DNA from: Nannocystis bainbridge
GTDB lineage: Bacteria; Myxococcota_A; Polyangia; Nannocystales; Nannocystaceae
Length of the DNA: 64,000 bases
Reading direction: 5' to 3'
NCBI RefSeq assembly: GCF_028368995.1
Contig: NZ_JAQNDL010000003.1
Location: 2,480,001 to 2,544,000, forward strand
Shown: positions 32,796-39,802 of the stretch, one piece after another
How the letters are laid out: every line of letters begins with the position of its first letter
Position numbering within the stretch: the first letter of the stretch is position 1
Notes under the pieces: model-generated
Seen by the model: only the letters and a program-made list of their open reading frames with translations
What the model was told of the DNA's origin: nothing
Databases searched by the model: none
Translations under genes and position numbers: made by a program

Positions 32796-33752
32796 TCAGG
32801 CGTCGTGCTCGACGCGGCGGATGAACGCCTCGAGGATCGCCGACACCTCGGCCGCCTGCTCGCGATGGGCCCAGTGGTTGGCGTCGAGGCGGTGCACCTC
32901 GAGGTCCGCGGCCACCTCGGAGATGTCGTCGTAGACCTCGGGGCGCAGCGCGAAGTCGTGGGTCGGCACCATCAGGCAGGTCGGCACCTCGACCGGGCGC
33001 AGCTGCGGCCGGCGGATCAGCACCTGGCGGTACAGCGCCAGCGGCGTCAGGGCCGCCTTGCGCGTGCCCTCGGCGTCGAACTCGCGCAGCAGCGGGTCCT
33101 CCTTCGGCACCCCGCCGGCGCGCAGGGCCCGGACCCACGCTTTGGGGAACTGGCGGCCGATGACCTGCTCCGGCAGCCACGGCAGCTGGAAGAACAGGAT
33201 GTACCAGCTGCGCCGCAGCTGATCGAACAAGAACCCGAGCCGACGCGGCGAGCGGGCCGCGCGGATCAGGCTGCGCTGAAACAGCCCCGGGTGCGGCCCG
33301 GCCAGCACCGACAGCGAGCGCAGCCTTCGGGCGTAACGCGGCTCCTCGGCGAACATCCACGCCAGCGCCCCGCCCCAGTCGTGCGCCACCAGGTGGACCT
33401 GTCCTTCGGGACCGGCGACCTCGTCGATCACCGCCTCGATGTCGGCGAGGTAGCGCGCGAACGCGTAGCTCCCGGCCCCCGTCGGCGCCGTCGAGCGCCC
33501 CACCCCGCGCTGGTCGAACGCCGCCACCGGGTGCGTCTGCCCCAGCGAGGCCATCTGCAGCGACCACGTGTCGGCCGTGTCGGGGTAGCCGTGCAGGAAC
33601 AGCACCGGCGTGCGGCGCTCGCCGCGATCCTCCGCGCGGCTGCGCACGACATGGAGCGAGACGTCGTCGTGGGCCACGAACACGTGCTCGAGGCGAGCGA
33701 GCTCGGCATGAGAAGCGGCGCGGGCGTGGTCGTCGTCGGGGCGTCCTGACAT
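32796..33752 (-). CDS. Alpha/beta hydrolase, epoxide-hydrolase-like
   Basis: 318 residues. Landmarks are the oxyanion-hole motif LFLHGYPDT near residue 52, DQRGVGRS near 80, and the nucleophile elbow VAHDWGGALAW near 122, where the nucleophile is Asp rather than Ser, as in epoxide hydrolases and haloalkane dehalogenases. A cap region around 160-230 is aromatic-rich (RRSWYILFFQLPWLPEQV), and the terminal catalytic His is in LDANHWAHRE. The typical cap tyrosines that mark epoxide hydrolases may be in SWYILFF. Substrate unknown. The start at 33752 is preceded by TAAGCT 9 bp upstream. It is divergent from amrS over 70 bp. Confidence 0.88.
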   Translation of the reverse strand: MSGRPDDDHARAASHAELARLEHVFVAHDDVSLHVVRSRAEDRGERRTPVLFLHGYPDTADTWSLQMASLGQTHPVAAFDQRGVGRSTAPTGAGSYAFARYLADIEAVIDEVAGPEGQVHLVAHDWGGALAWMFAEEPRYARRLRSLSVLAGPHPGLFQRSLIRAARSPRRLGFLFDQLRRSWYILFFQLPWLPEQVIGRQFPKAWVRALRAGGVPKEDPLLREFDAEGTRKAALTPLALYRQVLIRRPQLRPVEVPTCLMVPTHDFALRPEVYDDISEVAADLEVHRLDANHWAHREQAAEVSAILEAFIRRVEHDA

Positions 33753-33822
33753 GGCCGCGCAAGCTTACACACCCCGGCGCGGACTTGCATGCCGGGCCGG
33801 TCGGGCCAAAGCTCGATCCCCG

Positions 33823-34878
33823 ATGACCCATCCGGCCCGCTACTGGCACCGCGAGGGCGAGCGCATCGTCTGCACCGCCTGCCCGCGGCTGTGCACGATG
33901 TCCGAGGGGCAGCACGGCTTCTGCTACGTGCGCAAGCACGAGGACGGCCGCCTGGTGTCGCTCGCCTACGGCAAGCCCAACGCCGTCGCCGTCGACCCGA
34001 TCGAGAAGAAGCCGCTGTGGCACTTCTTGCCCGGCACCACGATCCTCAGCATGGGCACCGCCGGCTGCAACCTCGGCTGCCGCTTCTGCCAGAACTGGGA
34101 CCTGTCGAAGGCCAAGTCGCACCACAAGCGCGCGCTCGAGCTGAGCCCCGAAGACGTGCCCGTGCTGGCCCGCCGCGAGGGCGCCGCCTCGGTCGCCTTC
34201 ACGTACAACGACCCGACGATCTACCCCGAGTACGTCATCGACGCCGCGCGGGCCGCTCGCGCCGCCGGGGTCGCGGCCGTCGGCGTCACCGCCGGCTACA
34301 TCTCCGACGCCGCGCGCGCCGACATGTACCCCGAGCTCGACGCCCTCAACATCGACCTCAAGGGCTTCAGCGAGCGCTTCTATCACAAGCTGACCTTCTC
34401 GCACCTGCAACCCGTGCTCGAGACCATCGAGTGGTCGGTCAAGCGCGGCCTGTGGGTCGAGCTGACCACGCTCGTGATCCCCGGCCACAACGACGACCCC
34501 GAGGAGCTGCGGGCCCAGTTCCGCTGGATCGCCGACCACGTCGGGCCCGACGTCCCGCTCCACCTCACCGCCTTTCACCCCGACTACAAGCTGCAGGACA
34601 TCCCGGCGACGCCGCCCGAGACCCTGATCCGCGCCCGCGACGAGGCCCGCGCGTTCGGCCTGCGCTTCGTCTACACGGGCAATATCTGGGACCGCGTCGG
34701 CTCCGTCACCGCGTGCCCGGGTTGCGACCTGCCGCTGATCGAGCGTCGCTGGCATGCCGTCACCGCCAACCGCGTCAAGGCCGACGGCACCTGCCCCGGC
34801 TGCGGCGCCAAAGTCCCCGGCGTGTTCGACGATCGCAGCCAGTCGACCTCCGGCGGCCGCCGCTATCATTTGCTCTGA
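33823..34878 (+). CDS. amrS: AmmeMemoRadiSam system radical SAM enzyme (AmrS)
   Basis: 351 residues. The radical SAM motif is GCNLGCRFCQNWD around residue 83, with C-x3-C-x2-C. An N-terminal four-Cys site (CTACPRLC, then GFCYVR) and a C-terminal zinc-ribbon-like tail (CPGCDLPL, CPGCGAK) frame the barrel, as in the AmrS family related to pyruvate-formate-lyase activase. These proteins occur with Memo and AMMECR1 domains in a widespread uncharacterised system. The ATG at 33823 begins just before the conserved TYWHREG-like start (ARYWHREGERIVC). The Memo-like gene follows after 10 bp and its -10 lies inside the amrS 3' end. Confidence 0.93.
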   Translation: MTHPARYWHREGERIVCTACPRLCTMSEGQHGFCYVRKHEDGRLVSLAYGKPNAVAVDPIEKKPLWHFLPGTTILSMGTAGCNLGCRFCQNWDLSKAKSHHKRALELSPEDVPVLARREGAASVAFTYNDPTIYPEYVIDAARAARAAGVAAVGVTAGYISDAARADMYPELDALNIDLKGFSERFYHKLTFSHLQPVLETIEWSVKRGLWVELTTLVIPGHNDDPEELRAQFRWIADHVGPDVPLHLTAFHPDYKLQDIPATPPETLIRARDEARAFGLRFVYTGNIWDRVGSVTACPGCDLPLIERRWHAVTANRVKADGTCPGCGAKVPGVFDDRSQSTSGGRRYHLL

Positions 34879-34888
34879 ACTCCAAGCC

Positions 34889-35725
34889 ATGCCCCACCTC
34901 GAGCCGCACCGCCTGCCCGCCGTCGCCGACCGCTTCTACCCCGGAGACCCGCGCGCGCTTCACCGCGAGCTCGAGCGCTGCCTCGTCGCCGCCGTCGCGC
35001 CGGCGCCCGCGCGCATGATCCTCGCCCCGCACGCCGGCTACGTCTACAGCGGCGCCCTGGCCGGAAGGACATGGTCGCAAGTACATGTCCCGGAGCGCGT
35101 GATTGTGCTGTGCCCCAACCACACCGGCCGCGGCGTCCGGCGATCGATCTGGCCCGGCGGCGCCTGGGACACCCCGGACGGCCCGGTGCCGATCGCCGCC
35201 GACCTCACCGACGCCCTGGTGCGCCACGCCGGCCTCCAGCCCGACACCGCGGCGCACTTGCGCGAACACGCGATCGAGGTCCAGCTGCCGTTCCTGCGCG
35301 CCCGCAACCCCCGGGCCGAGATCGCCGCGGTGTGTCTCGGCGGCCTCGACCTCGTCGAGTGCCAGGCCGTCGGCCTCGGCGTCGCCGCGGCGATCCGCGA
35401 GCTCGAGCAGCGCGCCCCCGACTCGGCGCCGCAGGTGCTGCTGGCCGCCAGCAGCGACATGTCGCACTACACGAGCGCCGACGAGGCCGCCGCGCTCGAC
35501 CGCCTCGCGCTCGACCGCCTGCTCGCGCTCGACCCCGCGGGCCTCTACGAGACGGTCCAGCGCCACGAGATCAGCATGTGCGGGATCTTGCCGGCCACCG
35601 TGGCCCTGGTGGCGGCGCTCGAGCTCGGCGCGACCCGGGCCGAGCTGGTCGGCTACACGCACTCCGGAAAAGTCACCGGCGACACCGAGCGCGTGGTCGC
35701 CTACGCCGGCGCCGTCGTGCAATGA
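34889..35725 (+). CDS. amrB: AmmeMemoRadiSam system protein B (Memo-like)
   Basis: 278 residues of the Memo fold. Conserved blocks are RLPAVADRFYPGDP at the N-terminus, ILAPHAGYVYSGALAG near 45-60, LCPNHTGRG near 75, HAIEVQLPFLR near 125, SSDMSHYTSADEA near 190 and GYTHSGKVTGD close to the end; the His/Cys positions form the family's metal site. Human MEMO1 binds iron or copper and is related to nonheme iron dioxygenases; the bacterial role is unknown. TATCAT at 34864-34869 offers a second promoter inside amrS. Repeat cores at 35069 and 35083 are in frame. The AMMECR1 component (protein A) is neither fused here nor nearby in the window. Confidence 0.92.
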   Translation: MPHLEPHRLPAVADRFYPGDPRALHRELERCLVAAVAPAPARMILAPHAGYVYSGALAGRTWSQVHVPERVIVLCPNHTGRGVRRSIWPGGAWDTPDGPVPIAADLTDALVRHAGLQPDTAAHLREHAIEVQLPFLRARNPRAEIAAVCLGGLDLVECQAVGLGVAAAIRELEQRAPDSAPQVLLAASSDMSHYTSADEAAALDRLALDRLLALDPAGLYETVQRHEISMCGILPATVALVAALELGATRAELVGYTHSGKVTGDTERVVAYAGAVVQ

Positions 35726-36165
35726 CGGGGCCGCGTTTTTTCTCGAGACACCTGAGCGCCTGATTCTCGGCGCTCGGTGATTGTCGCCTCGAGTGATTCT
35801 TCGAAGTACTCGCCCACGTTCGTCTCGAAGGGCGCGCTCTGCTCGAGCTCTCGAAGTATGCGAGGGTCTCCTCGCTCTGGGGAGCTCGATGTCTCGAAGT
35901 GCGAGGGTCTCCTCGCCCTGGAGAGCTCGAGGTTTCGAAATGCGCGGGTCAGCTCGCCCTGCGAAGCCCGAGGTCTCGAAGTGCGAGGGTCAGCTCGCCC
36001 TGGAGAGCTAACCACTTCGGAGGTTGCACAGCGCACCTCGCCGTCCTGGAGTGACGGCGCCGTCGCGCGTGCGTGGAACAGAACGCCCCGGCAACGGCTT
36101 GCACGCGCGTGGGCGCACGAGCGTCGCGAAATAACCGCCTGCACGCGATTCGTTGAGGCGCTGTC
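35726..36165. other. Intergenic region dominated by a 41-43 bp tandem repeat
   Basis: 440 bp without a gene. Its first part has scattered TCTCGAG/TTCGAAG words; the tandem repeat at 35842-36016 fills the middle; the last 150 bp look like ordinary spacer with a GAGG before the next ATG. Confidence 0.5.
35842..36016. repeat. Tandem repeat, about four units of 41-43 bp
   Basis: The word TCGAAGT/TCGAAAT recurs at 35851, 35894, 35935 and 35976. Each unit reads TCTCGAAGTGCGAGGGTC, then CTCGCCCTGGAGAGCTCGAG with small changes. It is unrelated to the 14-bp family. Confidence 0.8.
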
Positions 36166-37374
36166 ATGGCACGCACCCGCGATCTCGTCGCATTGTCCGC
36201 CATCCTCATCGCCCCGCTCGCTGCGATCCTCGTCTCGCAGGCGCTGCCCTCGCTCGCGGTCGACGGGACCGAGCCTGCGCCTACGCGGCCGCAACCGCTC
36301 GCTGCGCCGATCGTGACCGCCCCGCCTGCGGTCGCCCCGATCGCCAGCGAGCCCGCCTGCCCCGCGCCCCAGGCTGCGCCCGGCGAGCCGCTCAGCCAGC
36401 CCAGCTTGCCCGCGGCCGCCGGCCTGTTCGGCGACGCCTTGCTCGTGCGCAAGGAGTCGCTCGTGCTGCACACCGCCGCCGAGCGCCGCTGGGCCAGCGG
36501 TCGCCCCGTCATCACGGCCGAGCCCGGCCACTTGCTCGCCACCCGAGCTGTCCATTGGGATAGCCTGCCGGAGGACCTGCGCAGCCTCGAGGACGCCACC
36601 ATGGTCGTGCACGCCGCTGACGGCAGCACCTGCGTCGCCGCGGTCGGCGAGCCCAAACTCCACCTCGAGCAGATCGGCGACGTCTTCCATCACATCGGCG
36701 ACGACGGCCAGGAGAGCTTCGATCCGCCCGCCGACAAACGTGTCCTTCGGGACATGGTCAAGCAGCTGTTCGCCGAGACCGACGACCTGTTGCTGCTGGC
36801 GCGCCAGCGCGGCGCCTCCGGCCTGTCTTGCGACGGCCTGTGGGCCCGGCGGGCCGACCTCCCGCCCGCCACCGTGTTCGGGCGCCGCAGCCTCGACGAC
36901 GCCGACGCCGCCGCGCTCACGGCCGAGGCTGCGCCGGTCGTGCGGGCTCAGCCCGAGTTCGCCGCCCTCGCCGGTGAGTACGCCGAGTACCTCGCGCCGA
37001 TGGACACCGAGCGCCGCGCCGACCTCCCCGCCTGGGACGCCTTTGTCGCCGCCAACCTCAGGACCGAAGCCTGGCGCGAGATCGGCGGCTCGCGCCAGAT
37101 CGTCAGCGTCCAGCTCCAGTTGCTCGATCGCATGGCCTGCAGCGACGAGTTCGGCGGCACCCTCGCCCTGCTGCTCGAGCGCCGCGACGGCGAGCTCGTC
37201 CGCATGGTCCAGCCTGGCTGGCTCGGCCTCTCCGCGCTCATGGACCTCGAGGGCGACGGCGTGCTCGAGGCCGTCACCGACGACGGCTTCGAGACCGTCC
37301 TCCACACCCACGCCAGCGACGGCGCCGACCTCCGCGACGCCTACTCGGTGCCCTACGTCGGCTGCCCGTGCTGA
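36166..37374 (+). CDS. Secreted or anchored protein of unknown function
   Basis: 402 residues. A hydrophobic N-terminal segment (LVALSAILIAPLAAILVSQAL) acts as a signal or anchor. Residues 35-80 are Pro/Ala-rich. The rest is a soluble domain of unrecognised type with a few Cys (TCVAAVG, LSCDGLW, MACSDEF and a final GCPC), and near the end LSALMDLEGDGVLEAVTDDGFETV, which resembles an FG-GAP/VCBS-type calcium loop. Repeat cores at 36738 and 36752 form an in-frame GTCC-TTCG-GGAC hairpin read as VLRDM. GAGG precedes the ATG at 36166. Its stop is 1 bp from the stop of the convergent HEPN-like gene. Confidence 0.5.
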   Translation: MARTRDLVALSAILIAPLAAILVSQALPSLAVDGTEPAPTRPQPLAAPIVTAPPAVAPIASEPACPAPQAAPGEPLSQPSLPAAAGLFGDALLVRKESLVLHTAAERRWASGRPVITAEPGHLLATRAVHWDSLPEDLRSLEDATMVVHAADGSTCVAAVGEPKLHLEQIGDVFHHIGDDGQESFDPPADKRVLRDMVKQLFAETDDLLLLARQRGASGLSCDGLWARRADLPPATVFGRRSLDDADAAALTAEAAPVVRAQPEFAALAGEYAEYLAPMDTERRADLPAWDAFVAANLRTEAWREIGGSRQIVSVQLQLLDRMACSDEFGGTLALLLERRDGELVRMVQPGWLGLSALMDLEGDGVLEAVTDDGFETVLHTHASDGADLRDAYSVPYVGCPC

Positions 37375-37375
37375 A

Positions 37376-37744
37376 CTACGGCGAATCGAGCCGCAGCAGC
37401 GACCGCACCGCGCGAGCGTGATTGCGGGCGACCAGCAGCTCTTGCGCGCCGATCTGCAGGCGCAAGTGATAGTGGGACTTCACCCGCAGCAGCTTCAACC
37501 CGTCGTAGCGCTGGGCCGCGCGACGGACATGGACCTCACGGGAGTGCCTCAACAGCTGGAGCAGGCGCTCGTGGTTGCTGTCGCTCGCGCCGGTATCGAA
37601 GCCCATGGCCTTGCCGGTGAAGTGATACGTCGCGTAGTAGAGCGCCGCGATCGCCAGTCGCCGGCTCGCCTCGGTCGCCTCGGCCGACTGCGCGCGCTCG
37701 CAGTGGCCCAGCGCCTCGGCCCACAGCTCCTCGGGCGTGATCAT
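37376..37744 (-). CDS. HEPN-like domain protein
   Basis: 122 residues, all-helical. RRLAIAALYYATYHFTGK near residue 29 matches the HEPN signature (R-x-A-x4-YYA-x-F/YH), and LKLLRVKSHYHLRLQIGA near 85 contains an R-x5-H that could be the RNase motif of active HEPN toxins. HEPN proteins are often RNases in toxin-antitoxin, abortive-infection or CRISPR-linked modules. Its start overlaps the stop of the upstream gene by 4 bp (ATGA), so the pair is translationally coupled. The partner is not a MNT nucleotidyltransferase. It is last in a run of minus-strand genes. Confidence 0.5.
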   Translation of the reverse strand: MITPEELWAEALGHCERAQSAEATEASRRLAIAALYYATYHFTGKAMGFDTGASDSNHERLLQLLRHSREVHVRRAAQRYDGLKLLRVKSHYHLRLQIGAQELLVARNHARAVRSLLRLDSP

Positions 37745-38565
37745 GCGCGCAGCTCCGCGAGCGGGATCTCCGGCCCGTAGACCGTGAAGACCACCCGTCC
37801 GATGAGGTGCGACGACCCGCCCGGCACAGCATCGACGGCGTCCAGCAGCGCCTCCTGCAGCCGATCGATCTCCGCGTACGAAGTCGCGTCCGTCCAGTAG
37901 TACAGCGCCAGGCGGTCGTGAATCCCGTCGAGCGCCACGATCGAGGCCCTGAACGACGCTACCCGCGGCCCGATCGTCGCCTCGATCGCCGACTGTCGCG
38001 CCTGCCAGCCTTCGACGAGCTCGTGCGTGCTCAGGAAGCCCAGCATCGGATGATCCGGGCAGCGCGCCGCGAACCAAACCAGCTCCCCGTGGCGCACCGC
38101 CATCTGCGCCGCGATCTCGACGCGGGCCTCGTCGAGCTCGGCCAGCGGGCGGTCGTCGAGGCTCGCCAGGACCCGCCTGGCCTCGGCCACCAGACCGGCG
38201 TCACCGAGGCCGGCGGCCAGGTTCAGCGAGATCTCCGGCGGCACTGCCGGCAGCGTCCGCCACAGCTCGAACCCGCGTGCGGCCTCCGCCCGGGCCTCGC
38301 GGGCCTTGCCGGCGAGGACCAGCGCGTTGTCGTAGGTCGTCGACGCGATCAGGCTGCGTGGCTCGCCTGCGGCCTCCCGGGCCAGCTCGTGCAGCACCTC
38401 GGCCAGGAGCGCCCCGTGGTGGGCCTCGAAGCTCTGCAGGCGTTTGCTCAGCGCGACCGACTTGAGCGCAGGGAGGGCCATGTTCGCCGCAACGTAGCTC
38501 GAGCGCATGGGGTCGTCCAGGCGAGCACCGGGCGCCCCGGGCGACGCCTTCGTACGCGCGCGCAC
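37741..38565 (-). CDS. Helical repeat protein coupled to the HEPN-like gene
   Basis: 274 residues from a GTG at 38565; an ATG at 38508 is an alternative start. The first 170 residues are regular helices with Ala/Leu/Arg, like tetratricopeptide or HEAT repeats (LVLAGKAREARAEAARGFELW, GLGDAGLVAEARRVLASL, shown in part). The last 80 residues form another domain with a WTDATSYAEIDRLQEALLDA stretch and a beta-rich end (LIGRVVFTVYGPEIPL). I do not recognise the family. It starts 38 bp after the acylphosphatase stop and overlaps the HEPN-like start, so a functional pair is likely; whether it neutralises the HEPN protein is unknown. Confidence 0.5.
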   Translation of the reverse strand: MRARTKASPGAPGARLDDPMRSSYVAANMALPALKSVALSKRLQSFEAHHGALLAEVLHELAREAAGEPRSLIASTTYDNALVLAGKAREARAEAARGFELWRTLPAVPPEISLNLAAGLGDAGLVAEARRVLASLDDRPLAELDEARVEIAAQMAVRHGELVWFAARCPDHPMLGFLSTHELVEGWQARQSAIEATIGPRVASFRASIVALDGIHDRLALYYWTDATSYAEIDRLQEALLDAVDAVPGGSSHLIGRVVFTVYGPEIPLAELRA

Positions 38566-38603
38566 CAAGGCGCGTTGGGCATCGCCTGTTTATTGCCTCG
38601 TGC

Positions 38604-38897
38604 TCACCGCAGCACGATGAAGCTGAGCGGCATCTCCGAGTCGACGGCTTCCCAGTCCACGTCGATCGCTGCCACCCGGGCCGAGGGCGGGCCTTTGCGG
38701 CACCACTCGATCAGCGCTTCCACCCTGGCGCGGGTGCCCTGGGCGCGCAGCTCGACGCAGCCGTTGGGCAGGTTGCGGACCCACCCGCGCAGGCCGAGCG
38801 CCTGGGCCCGGGCTTGCGCGCTGGCGCGGTAGTACACGCCCTGGACGCGCCCGTCGATGCACACGAGCGCCTGGACCACTTCGAGCTCCTGTCCCAT
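38604..38897 (-). CDS. acyP: Acylphosphatase
   Basis: 97 residues, the usual family length. The active-site Arg is in VQGVYYRASAQ (about residue 23) and the catalytic Asn in GWVRNLPNGCVEL (about 41-45), followed by RVEALIEWCRKGPPSARV, all in family order. The enzyme hydrolyses acyl phosphates such as carbamoyl- or acetyl-phosphate in the cytosol. The ATG at 38897 has GAGGA about 10 bp upstream. The 14-bp array overlaps its first codons: unit cores at 38887 and 38901 encode the opening MGQE. It lies in a five-gene minus-strand run with no evident functional link. Confidence 0.92.
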   Translation of the reverse strand: MGQELEVVQALVCIDGRVQGVYYRASAQARAQALGLRGWVRNLPNGCVELRAQGTRARVEALIEWCRKGPPSARVAAIDVDWEAVDSEMPLSFIVLR

Positions 38898-38964
38898 CGG
38901 CCCTGTCCTCGGTAACCTGTGCGATCGGCCATATCCCGGGGAACATGTCCCCGGGACCAGCCGA
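38885..38964. repeat. 14-bp palindromic repeat array, five units, spanning the acyP start
   Basis: Cores at 38887, 38901, 38915, 38929 and 38943, exactly 14 bp apart (TCCTGTCC, CCCTGTCC, ACCTGTGC, CCATATCC, ACATGTCC). The first two overlap the acylphosphatase start; the array reaches to 4 bp from the stop of the upstream lipoprotein gene. Confidence 0.85.
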
Positions 38965-38967
38965 ATC

Positions 38968-39798
38968 CTAGTCTTCCAGCGCCCCGCCGGCGATCCACGC
39001 CTCGATGAGCGCCAGCTTCGCGTCGTCCATCAGGCCCATCGGCGGCGGCATCAGCGTGCCCGCCCCGCCCTCGTCCTCGAAGCCGCCTGCCAGCTTGAGG
39101 TACAGGTAGCTCGCGGCCGGGTCGCTCGGCTCGACCAGGTCGAGGGCGACCGACGGCGACTTGACGTCGACCAGCGCCGCGTACGAGTCGCCCATCGGCA
39201 GGCTGAGGTTGCCGTTGGCCGCGCTCGCCGCGGAGAAGTGGCACGAGCAGCTGGCGTCGATGATCGCCTGCACGTTGGCGAACGTCGGCTCGGCTGGTTC
39301 GCCGGTGGTGTCGGTCCCGCCGGTGTCGGTGTCGGTGTCTACGCCGCCGGTGGTCGCCGGCCCGCCGCCCTCGAACTCCGCGCCCGCGATCCACGAGAGG
39401 ATCACCTGGTTGTTGGGGTTCAGGAAGTCGTTGTCGGCCGGCATGCGCGGCACGGTGCGCGTGAGGCCGAGGCTCGACAGCAGCACGTCGGGCAGCATCA
39501 CGATCGCCAGGTACGAGTTCACGGTGTCGCCGAGGGTCACCAGCGGCACCCCGTTGATCTCGCCGGTGAGGATGCCGTCGATCTCGTCGCCGGCCAGGAT
39601 CGGCAGCGTCGCCCCGGGCGAGTGACAGCCGGACTTGCCGCAGCTGGCCTCGAGCGCCTCACGCACGGCCGGCGGCACGCCGCCGCCGCCGCTGCCGCCG
39701 CTGCCGCCGGTCTCGATCGCCTCGAGCTGGTTGCAGCCCGCGAGCAACGTCGTCGTCGCCAGGGCGAGGGACACGGACTTGAATGTCTTCCGGGACAT
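38968..39798 (-). CDS. Lipoprotein with c-type cytochrome-like (PSCyt1-type) domains
   Basis: 276 residues. Lipobox LLAGC at residue 22. Two possible heme-binding sites are seen: ASCGKSGCHSPG near 52 and ASCSCHFSA near 185, both less regular than C-x2-C-H (the first is C-x3-CH, the second C-x-CH), so heme attachment is uncertain. Each is followed by a Lys/Leu-rich helix and, near the end, LMPPPMGLMDDAKLALIEAWIAGG, the classic C-terminal pattern of PSCyt1/cytochrome-c-like proteins with Met as sixth ligand. A Gly/Thr linker separates the two halves. It starts 4 bp after the stop of the cytochrome/barrel fusion, so they form one operon and may pass electrons to each other. Confidence 0.75.
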   Translation of the reverse strand: MSRKTFKSVSLALATTTLLAGCNQLEAIETGGSGGSGGGGVPPAVREALEASCGKSGCHSPGATLPILAGDEIDGILTGEINGVPLVTLGDTVNSYLAIVMLPDVLLSSLGLTRTVPRMPADNDFLNPNNQVILSWIAGAEFEGGGPATTGGVDTDTDTGGTDTTGEPAEPTFANVQAIIDASCSCHFSAASAANGNLSLPMGDSYAALVDVKSPSVALDLVEPSDPAASYLYLKLAGGFEDEGGAGTLMPPPMGLMDDAKLALIEAWIAGGALED

Positions 39799-39802
39799 GT
39801 CG

